From assembly GCA_000149265.1 (NCBI GenBank), contig CH003293.1, forward strand, positions 62,001 through 126,000: a stretch of 64,000 bases of DNA. The letters are read 5' to 3'. This DNA comes from Ciona savignyi (lineage: Eukaryota; Chordata; Ascidiacea; Phlebobranchia; Cionidae). The number at the start of each line of letters is the position of its first letter. Within the stretch, counting starts at the first letter, position 1. This document shows positions 1 to 12,115 of the stretch, in pieces. Below the pieces are notes generated by a model. That model was given only the letters and a program-made list of their open reading frames with translations, was not told the origin of the DNA and made no database searches. The position numbers and the translations under genes are program-made.

Positions 1-2142
1 TTTAGCGGATTTGCCGCTCAGGTTTCAGTTGTCAGCAATAATACTTCACCAACACATTCTCCACCAACTACCACTGTAAATTCTGTAACAGATCAAACCA
101 CTTCCAATATCACAGCGTGTAGTGGGGGAGAATTTGTGTACGGATACTCAGGTTACATTTCCTCACCAAACTACCCTAGCAACTACTACAATAATCTTCA
201 CTGCTCTTGGCAAGTTCAAATTCCCTACAATTATTATGTTGTTAAACTCGAAGCGCTCGCTTTCAGTTTAGAAGCAAATTACGATTATCTGAATATATAC
301 GACGGCCCATCTACAAACTACGTTCGTCTTGCTCGTTGGACTGGTAGCTCATATAAAGGAAGCGTAATATACTCAACTTCGTACTACATGTTTCTTCAAC
401 TCTTGACCGATAGCATTGTTTCTGATACAGGATTCCGTTTTTACTATTCTTATTCTTTCCCGCAAACACAAACCTCTGCCCCTCCCTATAACGACGACAC
501 GACAGCTGCATCCAACACAACTTTAGTTGCATGCAAGGGTGGCGATTACTTGGATGATTATTCGGGCATAATTAATTCTCCCAACTATCCGAACAACTAC
601 TACGATAATTTAGATTGTACTTGGCAGATTAGACTACCTAGTTATTCATATGTGGTTCAACTAACCATTGAAGATCTGCATTTGCAATATGGCGACTACT
701 TAAACATTTACAATGGGTATTCACAGTATTACCCTCTTATAGCAACCCTGTATGGTGTGGATCATTCTCGGCCAATATATTATTCCACCAGCCGTGACAT
801 GTTTTTGCTTTTCACAACCGACTCTTACGGTGGAGATATGGGCTTCCGTGTATCTTATACTTATTCCTACCCTCAACAAACAACTGCTGTACCTGATAAT
901 AACGAAATTACAACTCAGTCTAGTAATATCGCTGCATGCAATGGTGGCGAATACCTGTACAGTTATTATGGTAACTTTTCATCTCCCAACTATCCTAATT
1001 ACTACGACAACAACTTGAGGTGCTCGTGGCAGATTAGACTACCTAGTTATTCATACGTGGTTCAACTAACCGTTGAAGATCTGCATTTGCAATATGGCGA
1101 CTACTTAAACATTTACAATGGGTATTCACAGTATTATCCTCTTATAGCAACCCTGTATGGTGTGGATCATTCTCGGCCAAAATATTATTCCACCAGCCGC
1201 GACATGCTTTTGCTTTTCACAACCGACAGTTTCGGTGGAGATATGGGCTTTAGTGTTTCGTATACTTATTCCTACCCTCAACAAACAACTGCTGCACCTG
1301 ATAATAACGAAATGACAACTCAGTCTAGTAATATCGTTGCATGTAAAGGTGGCGATTACTTGTATGATTATTCGGGCATAATTAATTCTCCCAACTATCC
1401 TAATTACTACGACAACAACTTGAGGTGCTCATGGCAGATTAGACTACCTAGTTATTCCTATGTGGTTCAACTAACCGTTGAAGAGCTACACTTACAATAT
1501 AGTGGAGATAATTTAACACTCTACGACGGGTATACTCAATACTACCCTATGATAGTGTCTTTAAATGGGCATGATCATTCCAAACCCACATATTATTCCA
1601 CCAGCCGTGACATGTTTTTGCTTTTTACAACCGACTCTTACGGTGGAGATATGGGCTTTAGTGTTTCGTATACTTATTCCTACCCTCAACAAACAACTGC
1701 TGTACCTGATAATAACGAAATTACAACTCAGTCTAGTAATATCGCTGCATGCAATGGTGGCGATTACGTGTATGATTATTCGGGCATAATTAATTCTCCC
1801 AACTATCCGAACAACTACTACGATAATTTAATGTGTACTTGGCAGATTAGAATTCCGTACTACAACTACATAGTTCGACTAACTGTTCTGGAATTTTATA
1901 CAGAATCATGTTGTGACGTACTATCTGTTTACAATGGACCTTATGATACTTATCAGTTACTGGTGGAATGGCGGGGGAATATTTTTTCTGGTCAACAAGT
2001 GAAATCAACTTCCTACAGCATGTTTCTAAAATTCACTACCGATGGCTCTGTAACAAGTAACGGGTTTCGGCTGAATTTTGATTCAGCATATCCAGGTGCG
2101 ATTAATGGTACAACGGAGGAATCGGCAACTACGCATTATTAA
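1..2142 (+). CDS. Tandem CUB-domain protein, 3' part of gene
   Basis: The frame is open from base 1 to the TAA at 2140-2142 (713 codons), so the gene continues upstream of the window. It encodes the tail of one CUB domain followed by five CUB domains starting near 115, 529, 934, 1336 and 1744, a period of about 405 bases. Each starts with an A-C-x-G-G motif, then S-P-N-Y-P and C-S/T-W-Q, and has the D-x-L-x-I-Y-(N/D)-G segment. Thr/Ser-rich linkers such as TTAVPDNNEITTQ separate them. CUB modules are extracellular binding domains; the ligand here is unknown. Domains 1 to 4 hold only the first cysteine pair of the family, and domain 5 has an adjacent Cys-Cys near the usual third position. No membrane segment follows, so the product is probably secreted or its anchor lies upstream. 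The internal GTG at 136 is not a real start. Confidence 0.9.
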   Translation, partial: FSGFAAQVSVVSNNTSPTHSPPTTTVNSVTDQTTSNITACSGGEFVYGYSGYISSPNYPSNYYNNLHCSWQVQIPYNYYVVKLEALAFSLEANYDYLNIYDGPSTNYVRLARWTGSSYKGSVIYSTSYYMFLQLLTDSIVSDTGFRFYYSYSFPQTQTSAPPYNDDTTAASNTTLVACKGGDYLDDYSGIINSPNYPNNYYDNLDCTWQIRLPSYSYVVQLTIEDLHLQYGDYLNIYNGYSQYYPLIATLYGVDHSRPIYYSTSRDMFLLFTTDSYGGDMGFRVSYTYSYPQQTTAVPDNNEITTQSSNIAACNGGEYLYSYYGNFSSPNYPNYYDNNLRCSWQIRLPSYSYVVQLTVEDLHLQYGDYLNIYNGYSQYYPLIATLYGVDHSRPKYYSTSRDMLLLFTTDSFGGDMGFSVSYTYSYPQQTTAAPDNNEMTTQSSNIVACKGGDYLYDYSGIINSPNYPNYYDNNLRCSWQIRLPSYSYVVQLTVEELHLQYSGDNLTLYDGYTQYYPMIVSLNGHDHSKPTYYSTSRDMFLLFTTDSYGGDMGFSVSYTYSYPQQTTAVPDNNEITTQSSNIAACNGGDYVYDYSGIINSPNYPNNYYDNLMCTWQIRIPYYNYIVRLTVLEFYTESCCDVLSVYNGPYDTYQLLVEWRGNIFSGQQVKSTSYSMFLKFTTDGSVTSNGFRLNFDSAYPGAINGTTEESATTHY

Positions 2143-3644
2143 TGTTCATGGACTAAAAGAGCCTAATTAGTTATAATTTACAATAGTGCATCATAATTAA
2201 GTTGTGGCATGCCGAGAACGCTTGCAGTTTAATTTATTTTTGTAATTTATAGCATAATTCCATGAAAATAATATCATTTGAAAATTAGGAACTTGTCGGT
2301 TTTATTTATCATGGGCCTGTGCATTGATTAAAAAATATAGTAATCAAAATTAACGATAATTACATTTGGTGGTTTTTGTACATATCGGTAGTTTTTGTTT
2401 AATCAGTCGTGTTAATGTTATCACAATAAGACATTACAGAATAAAATAACATTAAAATATCTACATGGTTTCTACACATTCAACGGTATTACTTAAAACC
2501 AATTAGTTTCGATTGAGTTACATGGCGAAGCCAGGCCACAGTTTGTGTTGTGCGTAATAGTTTTAGCTCACAGCTCTTTAAAGGTAGCAATAAAAACTTT
2601 GTCGGCACCTAGAACCAAACTATTAAAACTTTGTTAACAATTCCTTCGAAGTTTAAAAAAAAGATTCAGATGAAGCGAACACGATAACCCAACTTTTGGG
2701 GAAGAAAAGTGTATTTTCACAGTCATGCAGTGAGTGCTTCGTTTGCGGTTGCATGGAAAATCGTTCGTGCAAAAGCATCTCAAACATCTAAAGGTTTATG
2801 CTTTTGTATTAAAACGCTTAATTGTTTTTTATTTTACCAGCTTACCGCCCAAAAATATCTTGTGGATAATGCATTTTTGTGAAAAACAAGTATTAATCAT
2901 ATAAACTGGTCAGTTGGCTCAGTTATAAATAATCAAAATTCAATAATTACCTAAGTTTAAATAAAATTAACTGTCTGCCTTTTGACCTCACCATAAGTGA
3001 CAGTGCAACTTAGTTAATGCTCGATTCCACCTGCAGGTGCTTTATGACGTCAGGCAGCCTTATAACCACAACTATTTATACCGAGTGCGTGTTTTGTTTT
3101 CGCAAGAAGACACCGATCGGTCCTGATTTATCTTGTTAGGCATGTTAAGTTAGAAAACAGAGAAATGGTGGGCTACTTGTTTTTTTTCGGGTCTATCGGA
3201 TATTCCTCTGTAATAAATTTCACATTAAATATCTAATTTATATCAGTTAACATGTTTAAATTATTTTTTTGTGTTTAAATAAAACGGTAAGTAGACTAAT
3301 TATTGATTTAAGTGGGGTTTTTATAAGATTTATCGGAAATTAATAAACTCCTCCCGGGAGATGTGGGAAAAATTTCATGCTTGTGACAATCATGATTCAG
3401 AGACCAATCAGTTTTTTTAACGGGATTTTCCATTATTGTATATTTGGAACACCACTGTCAACCGACTAACAATCCACCAAATCTGATCAAAATTGCAACC
3501 GAAGAAAACATGCAGAGAAAGAAAAAGAAATTATGCGGAAAGGGGCAGCTTTATATATTATTAAAACCAGCTTGTGAAAGACACAATAAAACGATTTTTG
3601 GCATCAACAATATACTTTTAAAATGTTTCATGAAGAGCATCAGT
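2143..3644. other. Intergenic, CUB gene 3' side to JmjC-like gene a
   Basis: AT-rich non-coding DNA of 1.5 kb. It separates the end of the CUB gene from the 3' end of the minus-strand oxygenase-like gene. I see no conserved coding frame, RNA gene or recognisable repeat. Confidence 0.6.
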
Positions 3645-6600
3645 TTAGTAATACTCGGAGCCAATGACAATGCTTGTCTCTTTGCCCATAATTTCAGTGG
3701 AGTGAAACCATTTGTTCGTGTCTAGTACAACTGAAAATATACAAGCAACCATTAAATGTCCAGCAAATAACGCATGGTTTCGTTACAAATCTATCGAGGT
3801 ATCTTTCTCTTGTTTTCAGTCATTCTCGTTTCCGTGTGTTTCCGACGATATCCAAAGATAATTTCTTCAACACGAATGTACAAGCAAAATACATAAAAAA
3901 CCTCTAATAGATAAACTGTACATAACTTACTTATATCTCCAGGTTCAACGATCACTTCCATCCGTGAAATGCACGTTCCATGACACTCCGGGGGCGCTTC
4001 TAAAACCCATTTCTTGGTTCCTTTTATCTGAGCTTGCCATGATGTCGTACCAACATTATCAATCTAAATTTACGTGGATAAAGGATATTGTTCTTTGGCT
4101 GTAAAAGATTTCGATCTTACGTGCATGTATGCTCCAAAACCGCTAAGTCCCATAAACACCCAGTCAGTTTTGCTGTGGTCCAGCTCAGGGGGAAGGAAAT
4201 ATGGAAGCTTGTAATGCTTTCTCAGCTCATTAGCAGCCTTGCCGTCACAATTGCTCCTGCAATTTTTTAATGTTTATCTTTTAGTTTGGATGTAGACAAC
4301 ATTAGTGTTTGTTAACCCCGCCTTACCAGCCGCAGTAATACGGTTCGTCATTGCCAGCCACTCTTTCGTCGGACATGTTAAAAAACTCCCCAAGTGTCCT
4401 CATTTCTGTTTCGTACGGAAAGAATTGGCATTCCTTTTCTGATTTCTCTAGCGCCTATACAAAACAAAATAGTATTATATTTTATGCTATGAAATACAGT
4501 GGAACCCCGCTTGGAGACCACCTCGATAACACGACCACCTCACTATCAAGACCACTTTAGTGCGGTCCCAAATAATTTACTATGGTAATACATTGCATAC
4601 TGTTTCAATAACGCGACCACCCCGGTTTCCAGACCAGGACCGCCATATTTTGGTCCAAAACGTTAAATTTAACTCCGCTTAAGTGACCACAAGTGCTAAA
4701 TAATTATGCTTTTGTCACCAAAATAATAAGTTTAAATTTCTTTTGTGACCAAAACATTAAGATTACATGAGCGCGTACACAAAATTGTGACAAACAGAAC
4801 TGAATTTTATAAGATAAACTTTAGAACTAACAGTTGTTTAAAATCATTTTGCAAAAATAAGGTAACTTGGTAAAAAATTAGTAAAAAGGCATACGTTTTG
4901 GCTACATATGACGACAACCTGCTCCAAAGCAAAATTCACTAACACGACCACCCCGCTAACGCGACCGCTTGATGACTGTCCCATAGGTGGTCAGGTAAGC
5001 GGGGCTCCATTGTACATCTATTACCAGATTACATCAACCACCACCATTTAATAGACACATTTTGGGTGTGCCCTATATGTTTATATATGCAAGCAGTATC
5101 CCTAACCACAATGTACAGACAGTTAAAAAAGTTCTGTTGCCGGTGTAACAACGTTTGGTCTAATCCCTTTGATCTAACCATTTAGTGATCAATAACTCTA
5201 ATGCATCTGATCTCAGTTTGCGTCCAGTAAATCTTCATAAACTCGAATATCACTTACCACTTGTACTTATAGCAGTACAGAAATAGGGTTTTAACTGGAA
5301 AAGTGTTTGGTTTGATTACCTTAAAATAAGAACTAACCGGTTGTGGTTAAGGCTACATACTTACACACCAGACAATCAGTTCATCTCTGCTCGTATTCTA
5401 ATGCGTTACCAGGGATGAGCGCCTATAATTACACAATGTTCGCAACGTGCGGACATTGTGTAATGCGCATACCAAACTATACTTATATATTAGACATTTT
5501 TAATATTTCGATATGTGAAATGCTCTGCTAGGACTAACCACCCAAAACATTTATGCTAAACTGGCTTCTTAAGTAAGTTTACATTTTTTATTGTATTATT
5601 CTGATTATACGGGTCCGGTTAAAACTAAAGTTAACCGTGGTTAATTTTAGTCAGATTATTGTTACATTTCAGACATAATAAAATCTCGACGTTGTACTAC
5701 TGAGTAAACCCCATAATTGTTTGGGGTGTGGGCAAACCAAGGTCGTGTAGTTATCATATGTAATATTTTTAGTTCGTTTTTCTGGAAGATTTACGCCGGA
5801 TAAGATACCTTTTATGATACGTTTATTGAAAAATGTATTTACTAAATCTAGGATATTTAAGTAATTTAGCATTTATAGTATTCGTCGCGCATGATTGAAT
5901 TTAATTTGAAGCGCACTAAACACATTGAACGCATTTCTTAATGAAAGTGCAACAATCCCATAGGAGGTTTCCTTTTCTTATGAGATGAACTTATCTAAAA
6001 CCCGGATGGGTAAAAGTAATTGTTTGCCAACGTCTTAAGATGATTGATTACTTACAGAAAGAGTCACGTTTCCAGGTGCACAAAGTGGACTCAGACTGGT
6101 AAGATAGGTAGAAGTTGGGTATTGTATAGAATATTAAATGTTACTTTTCCGATAAAATAAAGTTTTTATAAATTAATTATTTTAAGGTATTTATTTGTGA
6201 CATAATATTTACGATCTTTTTTAATATTAATACTGCTATATACGAATAAAATAAGGATAAATTCAATAGCATTTAGTTTTAATATTACCCTATAACTATA
6301 CCTCGGAGCCAGGACTGTACACACTTTTGAAGTAATGATAGCTAAACATATCATGTGCTGTCCAGTTCTGCTGCCCATCCTTGACCAACACCGGTTGCAT
6401 GCCGAAGGCATATTCGCTTATAAATTTCTCCTGTCAAGTAGAGCTTTATAAAACACAAGCTGAATTACTGCGATCCCTCTTTAAATAAAAAAATACTATT
6501 TTTTTATATAGAAAGATAGAATCACTGTATAACCTGTGTCAAATTGTAAGCGTATTGTATGCCTTCCACATTCGCACATTCACTGCAGTTTACTGGTGGT

Positions 6601-7663
6601 CTTGTAAATGGATAAATTAAGCTTGGCATCTTAAACAAGCAGTAACCCTCATTTGGGTTTTCATTGTCGAGATATGACATATACCTGTGACACATACACT
6701 CTTTATAAGAAGAGAACAGCTGAACTAAATAAAATCCAGAAGTTTAATATTTAAAAACGTACCAATGCAATATTTTATTAACATATAACGTGGCCTTATA
6801 ATATATATATATATATATATACAAACCTTAAAAGTTCGTTAATATCCCGAATAGAATTAGAGCCTGATTTATAATACTTCCAATATATATAGCTGATACG
6901 CACAAGCGCCGAGTCAGCGAGTGCAACATTTTTAACCGTTATATGTTTTCATCGAACTATTTCTTTATTTTTAATTTGAAATATATATTTATAGACATAT
7001 TTTTGTCAAATACACAAGCTTGACCTGGCTTTACGGGAGATTAGTTCGCGCAATTATTTTCAAATTCTTGCACGTCGTCGTAAGAATTAATAAACGCACA
7101 CTAAAGTTAATATTGAGGTAATTAGACGGTCGTTTATATTTCTTTACTTCAACCTGTTATGCGTGCCATTGGTTTAATTGACACCTTCGACCAAACAATT
7201 GCGTACAAACTATAAAAGTTAAAATATTAGTTACATAGGAAAATGTAAATAGGAGAAAATAGGTACCCCCAAAAGGTACCCTAAATACTTAGGCTATATA
7301 AATATATTTCGCACAAACTAAGGGCCTATTTGAGCCCAGGCTATTCTTAATTTATAGTCATTATTTACACACACATGTATAAATGACAAAAACAACCCAC
7401 GTCTGGACTGTGATATTTCCAAACTTGGTTTCGTCTCGAATGCTCAAATACAAGGACGTTGGTAGACCAATCACTACGAGAAACAGAAGTCCGGCGCATA
7501 GAAGTAGGACATTGCGGCTGTAGAAACGTTTACCTTCCCATCTAATTTGTTTAACTATTGGCAAATGAACAACCTCTTCATCTTGAATGCCAAGTTCAGC
7601 ACGAGCTCTTAGTATAAGGTTATGAAAATCTTGTACGCCGACTTTCTTTGGCTCCAAATCCAT
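3645..7663 (-). CDS. JmjC/cupin-like Fe(II) oxygenase-type type II membrane protein, copy a
   Basis: Seven exons on the minus strand: 7663-7401, 6684-6534, 6430-6302, 4454-4327, 4256-4121, 4063-3931, 3730-3645 (1026 nt, 341 aa). All have AG/GT borders and keep phase. The protein has a short N-terminal cytoplasmic part (W-E-G-K-R), one hydrophobic segment at about residues 54-75 and a lumenal or extracellular domain. The domain carries a JmjC-like metal triad, H269-x-D271 and H323 (N-K-W-F-H). Between them is K-G-x-K-K-W-x-L-x-x-P-P, as in 2-oxoglutarate oxygenases. The substrate is unknown. The ATG at 7663 aligns with that of paralog b. Exons 3 to 7 have exactly the same lengths as in paralog b (8933-12115), and exons 1 and 2 differ by only three bases each. 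Exon 5 is almost identical to that of copy b although its neighbours have diverged. Intron 3 carries a MITE. The enzyme class is inferred from motifs; activity is unproven. Confidence 0.85.
4497..5012. mobile_element. Pogo-like MITE, copy 1
   Basis: A 516-base non-coding element in intron 3 of JmjC-like gene a. Its ends are imperfect inverted repeats: CAGTGGAACCCCGCTT at the left, AAGCGGGGCTCCATTG at the right. TA lies directly outside both ends (4495-4496 and 5013-5014). TA target duplication with a CAGTGGAACC-type end is typical of Tc1/mariner-pogo elements. Subterminal motifs of the ACACGACCACC type recur inside both ends. There is no transposase frame. Copy 2 is at 27964-28480. Confidence 0.85.
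6799..6821. repeat. AT dinucleotide microsatellite
   Basis: A run of about ten AT units in intron 1 of JmjC-like gene a. Likely length-variable; no other role visible. Confidence 0.8.
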
Positions 7664-8932
7664 TATTAGCCTTTACGTTTGCCAAAAACTAGCAAACCCT
7701 TATTAAGCAATTCCTCAGCTCAAGTTGTCAATAATAAATATTCTTTCAGTTTGTTTTAGACAGCAATCTGGCGAGGACGTAAGATTTCTAAGATATCAAT
7801 ACACTCGGATTTCCTCATAATTTCCTTTAAAATAGGGACGCGAAATCACATAGTAAGTATAGAGTCTAATGTGGTTTTTAAGCTTCATGTTAGAAAGCTT
7901 CTTAATTTGAATACTACATTGATATATGTATTAACCAAAGTAAAAGCCATATAAATAATTTTAAGCGACAAATGAGTTTAAACTAAACATTTGACAACTT
8001 ATTCACCATCAACCTCTGCTCATCTATTATTGAAATCTGCACCTGCTCGGTGTATAACATGTGGCAAGATTTGTGTGAAGAACAAGTACTCCTACTTTAA
8101 ATTGTAGCCTCTTTACATGTTTTACATTTAAATATTTTTTTCATGGGCCTATTTTTGTTAAATAGATTTGGCACTTACATCTTGCTGGCAGCCCGCCCAC
8201 TTATTATAATCATTTAATTTGAAAACGGTGTTTTACCGACTGACGTTTTGTCTTCTTTATCCTGGTTTTAAATTCTATAATGGCTATTTTGTAACGTGTT
8301 TTCACCCTGGAAAATAAATAAACTACACTAAGCATATCACTCACTTGGTACATGTTAAACTACGCTGCCTTGGTTTAATATATTTCTAGGCCTAACAATT
8401 TCATTAAGTTAGTACTAGGCCTACAATAAGTCTCTACCATAGGATACAACTTCAATTCATAGGCGACATTACAAAAAAATATTTTATAGAACAACTGTTC
8501 GATCTTTGTTTACCACCCATGCAAAAATGCCCCATACGACAGAAGTTTGTTCTTAATTGCGTGGTAAAACTACTTTCTTTAATGACATAATAGTCAAGTG
8601 TAAAGGGCCTCTTTTGAGTCAAGTTATTTGGTCTATTGCATTACGGTGTAGGCCTATCCTCTGTGATATAAATGCCTATTTTTGATTGATTTGGATCTAC
8701 TGCATGACGCAACGCCTGGTAAGTGCGCAAAAACAAACAAGACAATGTGTTTTTTGTGTGGAAATTGGCTGGTTGGACGGGTGGTTGGTAGATTGGTACG
8801 CAAGAGAATATGCGTAAACCGGAAATCCCCTTCACGGCTTAGAACTGAGCACAGCTTGCCTCGGCAAACAAAGCAGGAAGTCAAACTAAATGCACGTACG
8901 CAGACTTATTCTTTGCTAGCTATCACTCCATA
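7664..8932. promoter_or_regulatory. Divergent promoter region of the two JmjC-like genes
   Basis: 1.27 kb between the start codons of two head-to-head paralogs. It must hold both promoters and 5' leaders. I see no clear TATA box or repeat that marks the start sites. Small open frames around 8640-8930 on both strands show no family resemblance and are treated as chance. Confidence 0.55.
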
Positions 8933-11900
8933 ATGACAGTCACAGAGGAGATCACTGTTAAGGATTTCTATACGCTTATTAAAAAGGCACAAACCGATCT
9001 AGGAATTTCTGACGAAGATATCGAAAGATTGCCAACAGTAAAATCGATAAAATGGGAAGGAAAAAGATGGACACAACGAAATGCTGAAATTATTTATGCT
9101 GGAATTGCCTTCCTTTTCATTATTGGATTGCCGTCGTCATTATATGTCACCATACGAAAAGAAACTGAGCTGGGAAAAACTCTGCTAACCTCGTAAGTGA
9201 TTAATATAAACCATTTGTTGACATTTGTAATAACACAGATATTGCACAAGACATTGGAATGTTCTTTTTTCGTCTTTTAGCTACTACAATTATTATGGAG
9301 ACAACCAGGGCCTTGATGAAGAGTCCTGTGTTTATAGAATGTCAGAATTTTTGCAAGATCCCTTTCGACCACCAGTTGACTGTAATGAGTGCAAAAATGT
9401 TACTGGTATAAAATATGTGAACAATCTGACACATGTAAGTGTAGCTCGATAAAACCATTTTTATGTTTTATGATAGTTTATTTCTTTTCTTTCATTATAT
9501 CAGGGTTATTGTAACCGGTTTTTAACCTCGTGTAAGAGAATACTCACCATCATAATCCTAACAACCCTGCTAAGAGTGTAAAAGTAACATAATTTCACAT
9601 TTTTTTAATTACTTTTGTACCGTACCGGTACTTATTTTTAATATATCCATTTCATGTAGGCTGAATTCTTGGATCAGTATGCATTCTCCATGCAACCTGT
9701 GCTTATTAAAGATGGCCAAAATGGATGGACAGCCAAAGAAACCTTCAGCTACAATTACTTCAGCTCTGTCTACAGTCCTGACTCAGAGGTATCATAAAAC
9801 TTTGTGTATGGTGTTAAATAGCCAATTATAAATCAGTATTAATGTGTGGCATGTATACCAATACCGTGCGGTATATATTTGAAACATTGAAAAAGTAGGT
9901 CCAAACCATAAGCCATCTACATTGTATGTCAAATGCATAAACTGAAACTAATTTGTTTTTGTTTTTTATGTTAACAAAACCCAGTGTAGGGTATAACAGA
10001 AGGGGCATTATCACATGGTCCATTGTCAAATTACATTACTGGATCTATTTTATTGGTAGATATATCTTTAGTTTTAATACAACCCATCAATCAAATGGGT
10101 CCAGTCAATTTCTCTCAATTGTCCTGCCCAAGGAGACAACCCAATAGCTAATGACTATTTTTGACCTCACAACCTTCCGACTGAAAGGTGACTCACTAAC
10201 TCACCAAGCTATTTGACTGGACAAAGAGTCATTGCTGGAAATTAAACAATTATTTTCAATTAACGCTGAAGCAATATTTATTTTTATATTACAATATACT
10301 GTTAAATTACAATAATTTGATTATGGTAGAGACTATAGTCTAAGAATTAATGCACCATGGGACACAATCGGATGCATTTTTAGTTTGATCTGCCAACCTT
10401 ACGACGTTGGTCTGACGCATCACCACACTGAACTACCATACCAATCACATAAATTTTAATATGTGAAACTGCCTTTTATAACCATCATTCAATTTATTAT
10501 TCTAGGCTCTTGAAAAGGTAACAAGGGATTGTCAGTTTTTCCCTTACCAAACTAAATTTAGCGACTTGAGTGAGTTTTTCAACATGTCGGAAAAGCGTGC
10601 TAATGGCGAAGGTGATCCGTGGTATGTTGGATGGTAAGTTGCGAAATCCTTTAACCTAAATCTTAATATATTTTGTCATTAAAACTTATTGAAACTTATG
10701 CAGTATAAAATACAGCCTGTATAGTTTTGACAACACTGACTAGTCATTTTTGCCAACTAGCTTTCTTCGTTGTAAAAATGATGTATCATGGTTTCTATGT
10801 TTTTTATGTGGTTCATAATAAAATCCAGGAGCAATTGTGACGGCAAGGCTGCAAATGAGCTAAGAAAGCATTACAAGCTTCCATATTTCCTTCCCCCTGA
10901 GCTGGACCACAGCAAAACTGACTGGGTGTTTATGGGATTACCTGGTTATGGAGCAAATATGCATGTAAGTGTTGTATGTTTGGTGCTTAAGTTTTCCACA
11001 CAAAATGGTTTCTGAAATCAAGAGGAAATGACTTGATAAAAACAATGCATTTATTCAGCAAATGACATCCTATTATAGGATAGGATTCCAATAATATAAT
11101 AATTACGGCATACCATACCCATATGTTTTTATGTTAAACTGCTTGGCTTTTAAATGTGGTTGCCTTCACCAAACTTTATATAATACAGTTCAGACCAAGT
11201 GACATTGCTACCGTATTCATTCTAACTTTGTTTCACCTCTTGCATTGGTTGCTTCCATAATGTTATTATGCTGGATGTATTTTCGATTGTAGAACCCTGG
11301 CATAGCAGCTGAACTTTAGAACAGCTCTTGTAAACGCAGTGGGCCTTTGATTACCAAGAATATGATCTCACAGTTTTTTACTTCCCTAATTAAGTGCTTC
11401 TTTTTTGCTAGATCGACTTTGTGGGCACTCTTTCATGGCAAGCTCAAGTAAAAGGACTGAAGAAATGGATTTTGGAAACTCCACCAGAATGCTTCGGTAC
11501 ATGTATCAGTCGCATGGAAATATTGGTGGAACCTGGTGACATAAGTAAGTGTGGTGAAAACATTTTTTTAGAATTTATTACTTTTTAAATTTGTTGGCCT
11601 TTATATCATAGTGAAGAAGTCACATAATAAAATAACTGGGATAATGATAGTTATTTTAATGTAAAAGATTACCTTTAAACAAATTTTAAAATTTGCCGAA
11701 GGACAATTTTAAAAATAGTAATCTGGTATTTTTTTATTTGTAGTTCATGAAAAAAATGAAAAACAACAAACTGTTCTAAAGAGTTTGTTTGTTGCATAGG
11801 CTACTTATGTCTGCTTCAATTTGTTACGTTTTTATGGCTTAGCTGGTAGCCCAACATGCTATAATTTACAACACCTGCTCGAAATGGCCTTTTAATTTTT

Positions 11901-12115
11901 TCTTATGTTTCCCAGCACCCTTAATTGCCAGTTCATGTTAGGCCATATGCGCTTGAGAGAATTCTGGTACAAATAATTTTACCACATGTGTAAAAAATTG
12001 TAAATTTTATTCATGTTATCCTTCTACAGTTGTACTGGACACCAACAAATGGTTTCACGCTACTGAAATATTGGGAGAAGATACCAGTATTGTCATTGGT
12101 TCGGAGTATTACTAA
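8933..12115 (+). CDS. JmjC/cupin-like Fe(II) oxygenase-type type II membrane protein, copy b
   Basis: Seven exons: 8933-9192, 9281-9434, 9660-9788, 10506-10633, 10829-10964, 11412-11544, 12030-12115 (1026 nt, 341 aa). The N terminus is cytoplasmic-like and includes W-E-G-K-R-W. A single membrane segment lies at about 53-74. The rest forms a cupin/JmjC-like domain with H269-x-D271 and H323 as the expected Fe(II) ligands, and the K-G-L-K-K-W segment with two prolines after it as in JmjC enzymes. A Cys-rich part in exon 2 (C-x-x-C-x-N-V) and N-x-T sites suggest a lumenal or extracellular domain. The start ATG is the only one giving the N-terminal alignment with copy a. Function is inferred from motifs; I recognise no named orthologue. 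Confidence 0.85.
10080..10220 (-). repeat. tRNA-derived SINE-like repeat, intron copy
   Basis: Lies in intron 3 of JmjC-like gene b. On the minus strand it reads ATAGCTTGGTGAGT (A-box-like), then CCTTTCAGTCGGAAGGTTG and GAGGTC (B-box-like), then a body with GTCTCCTTGGGCAGGACA. The same string of motifs occurs near 30240-30400, 31440-31570 and 49265-49400. Confidence 0.6.
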
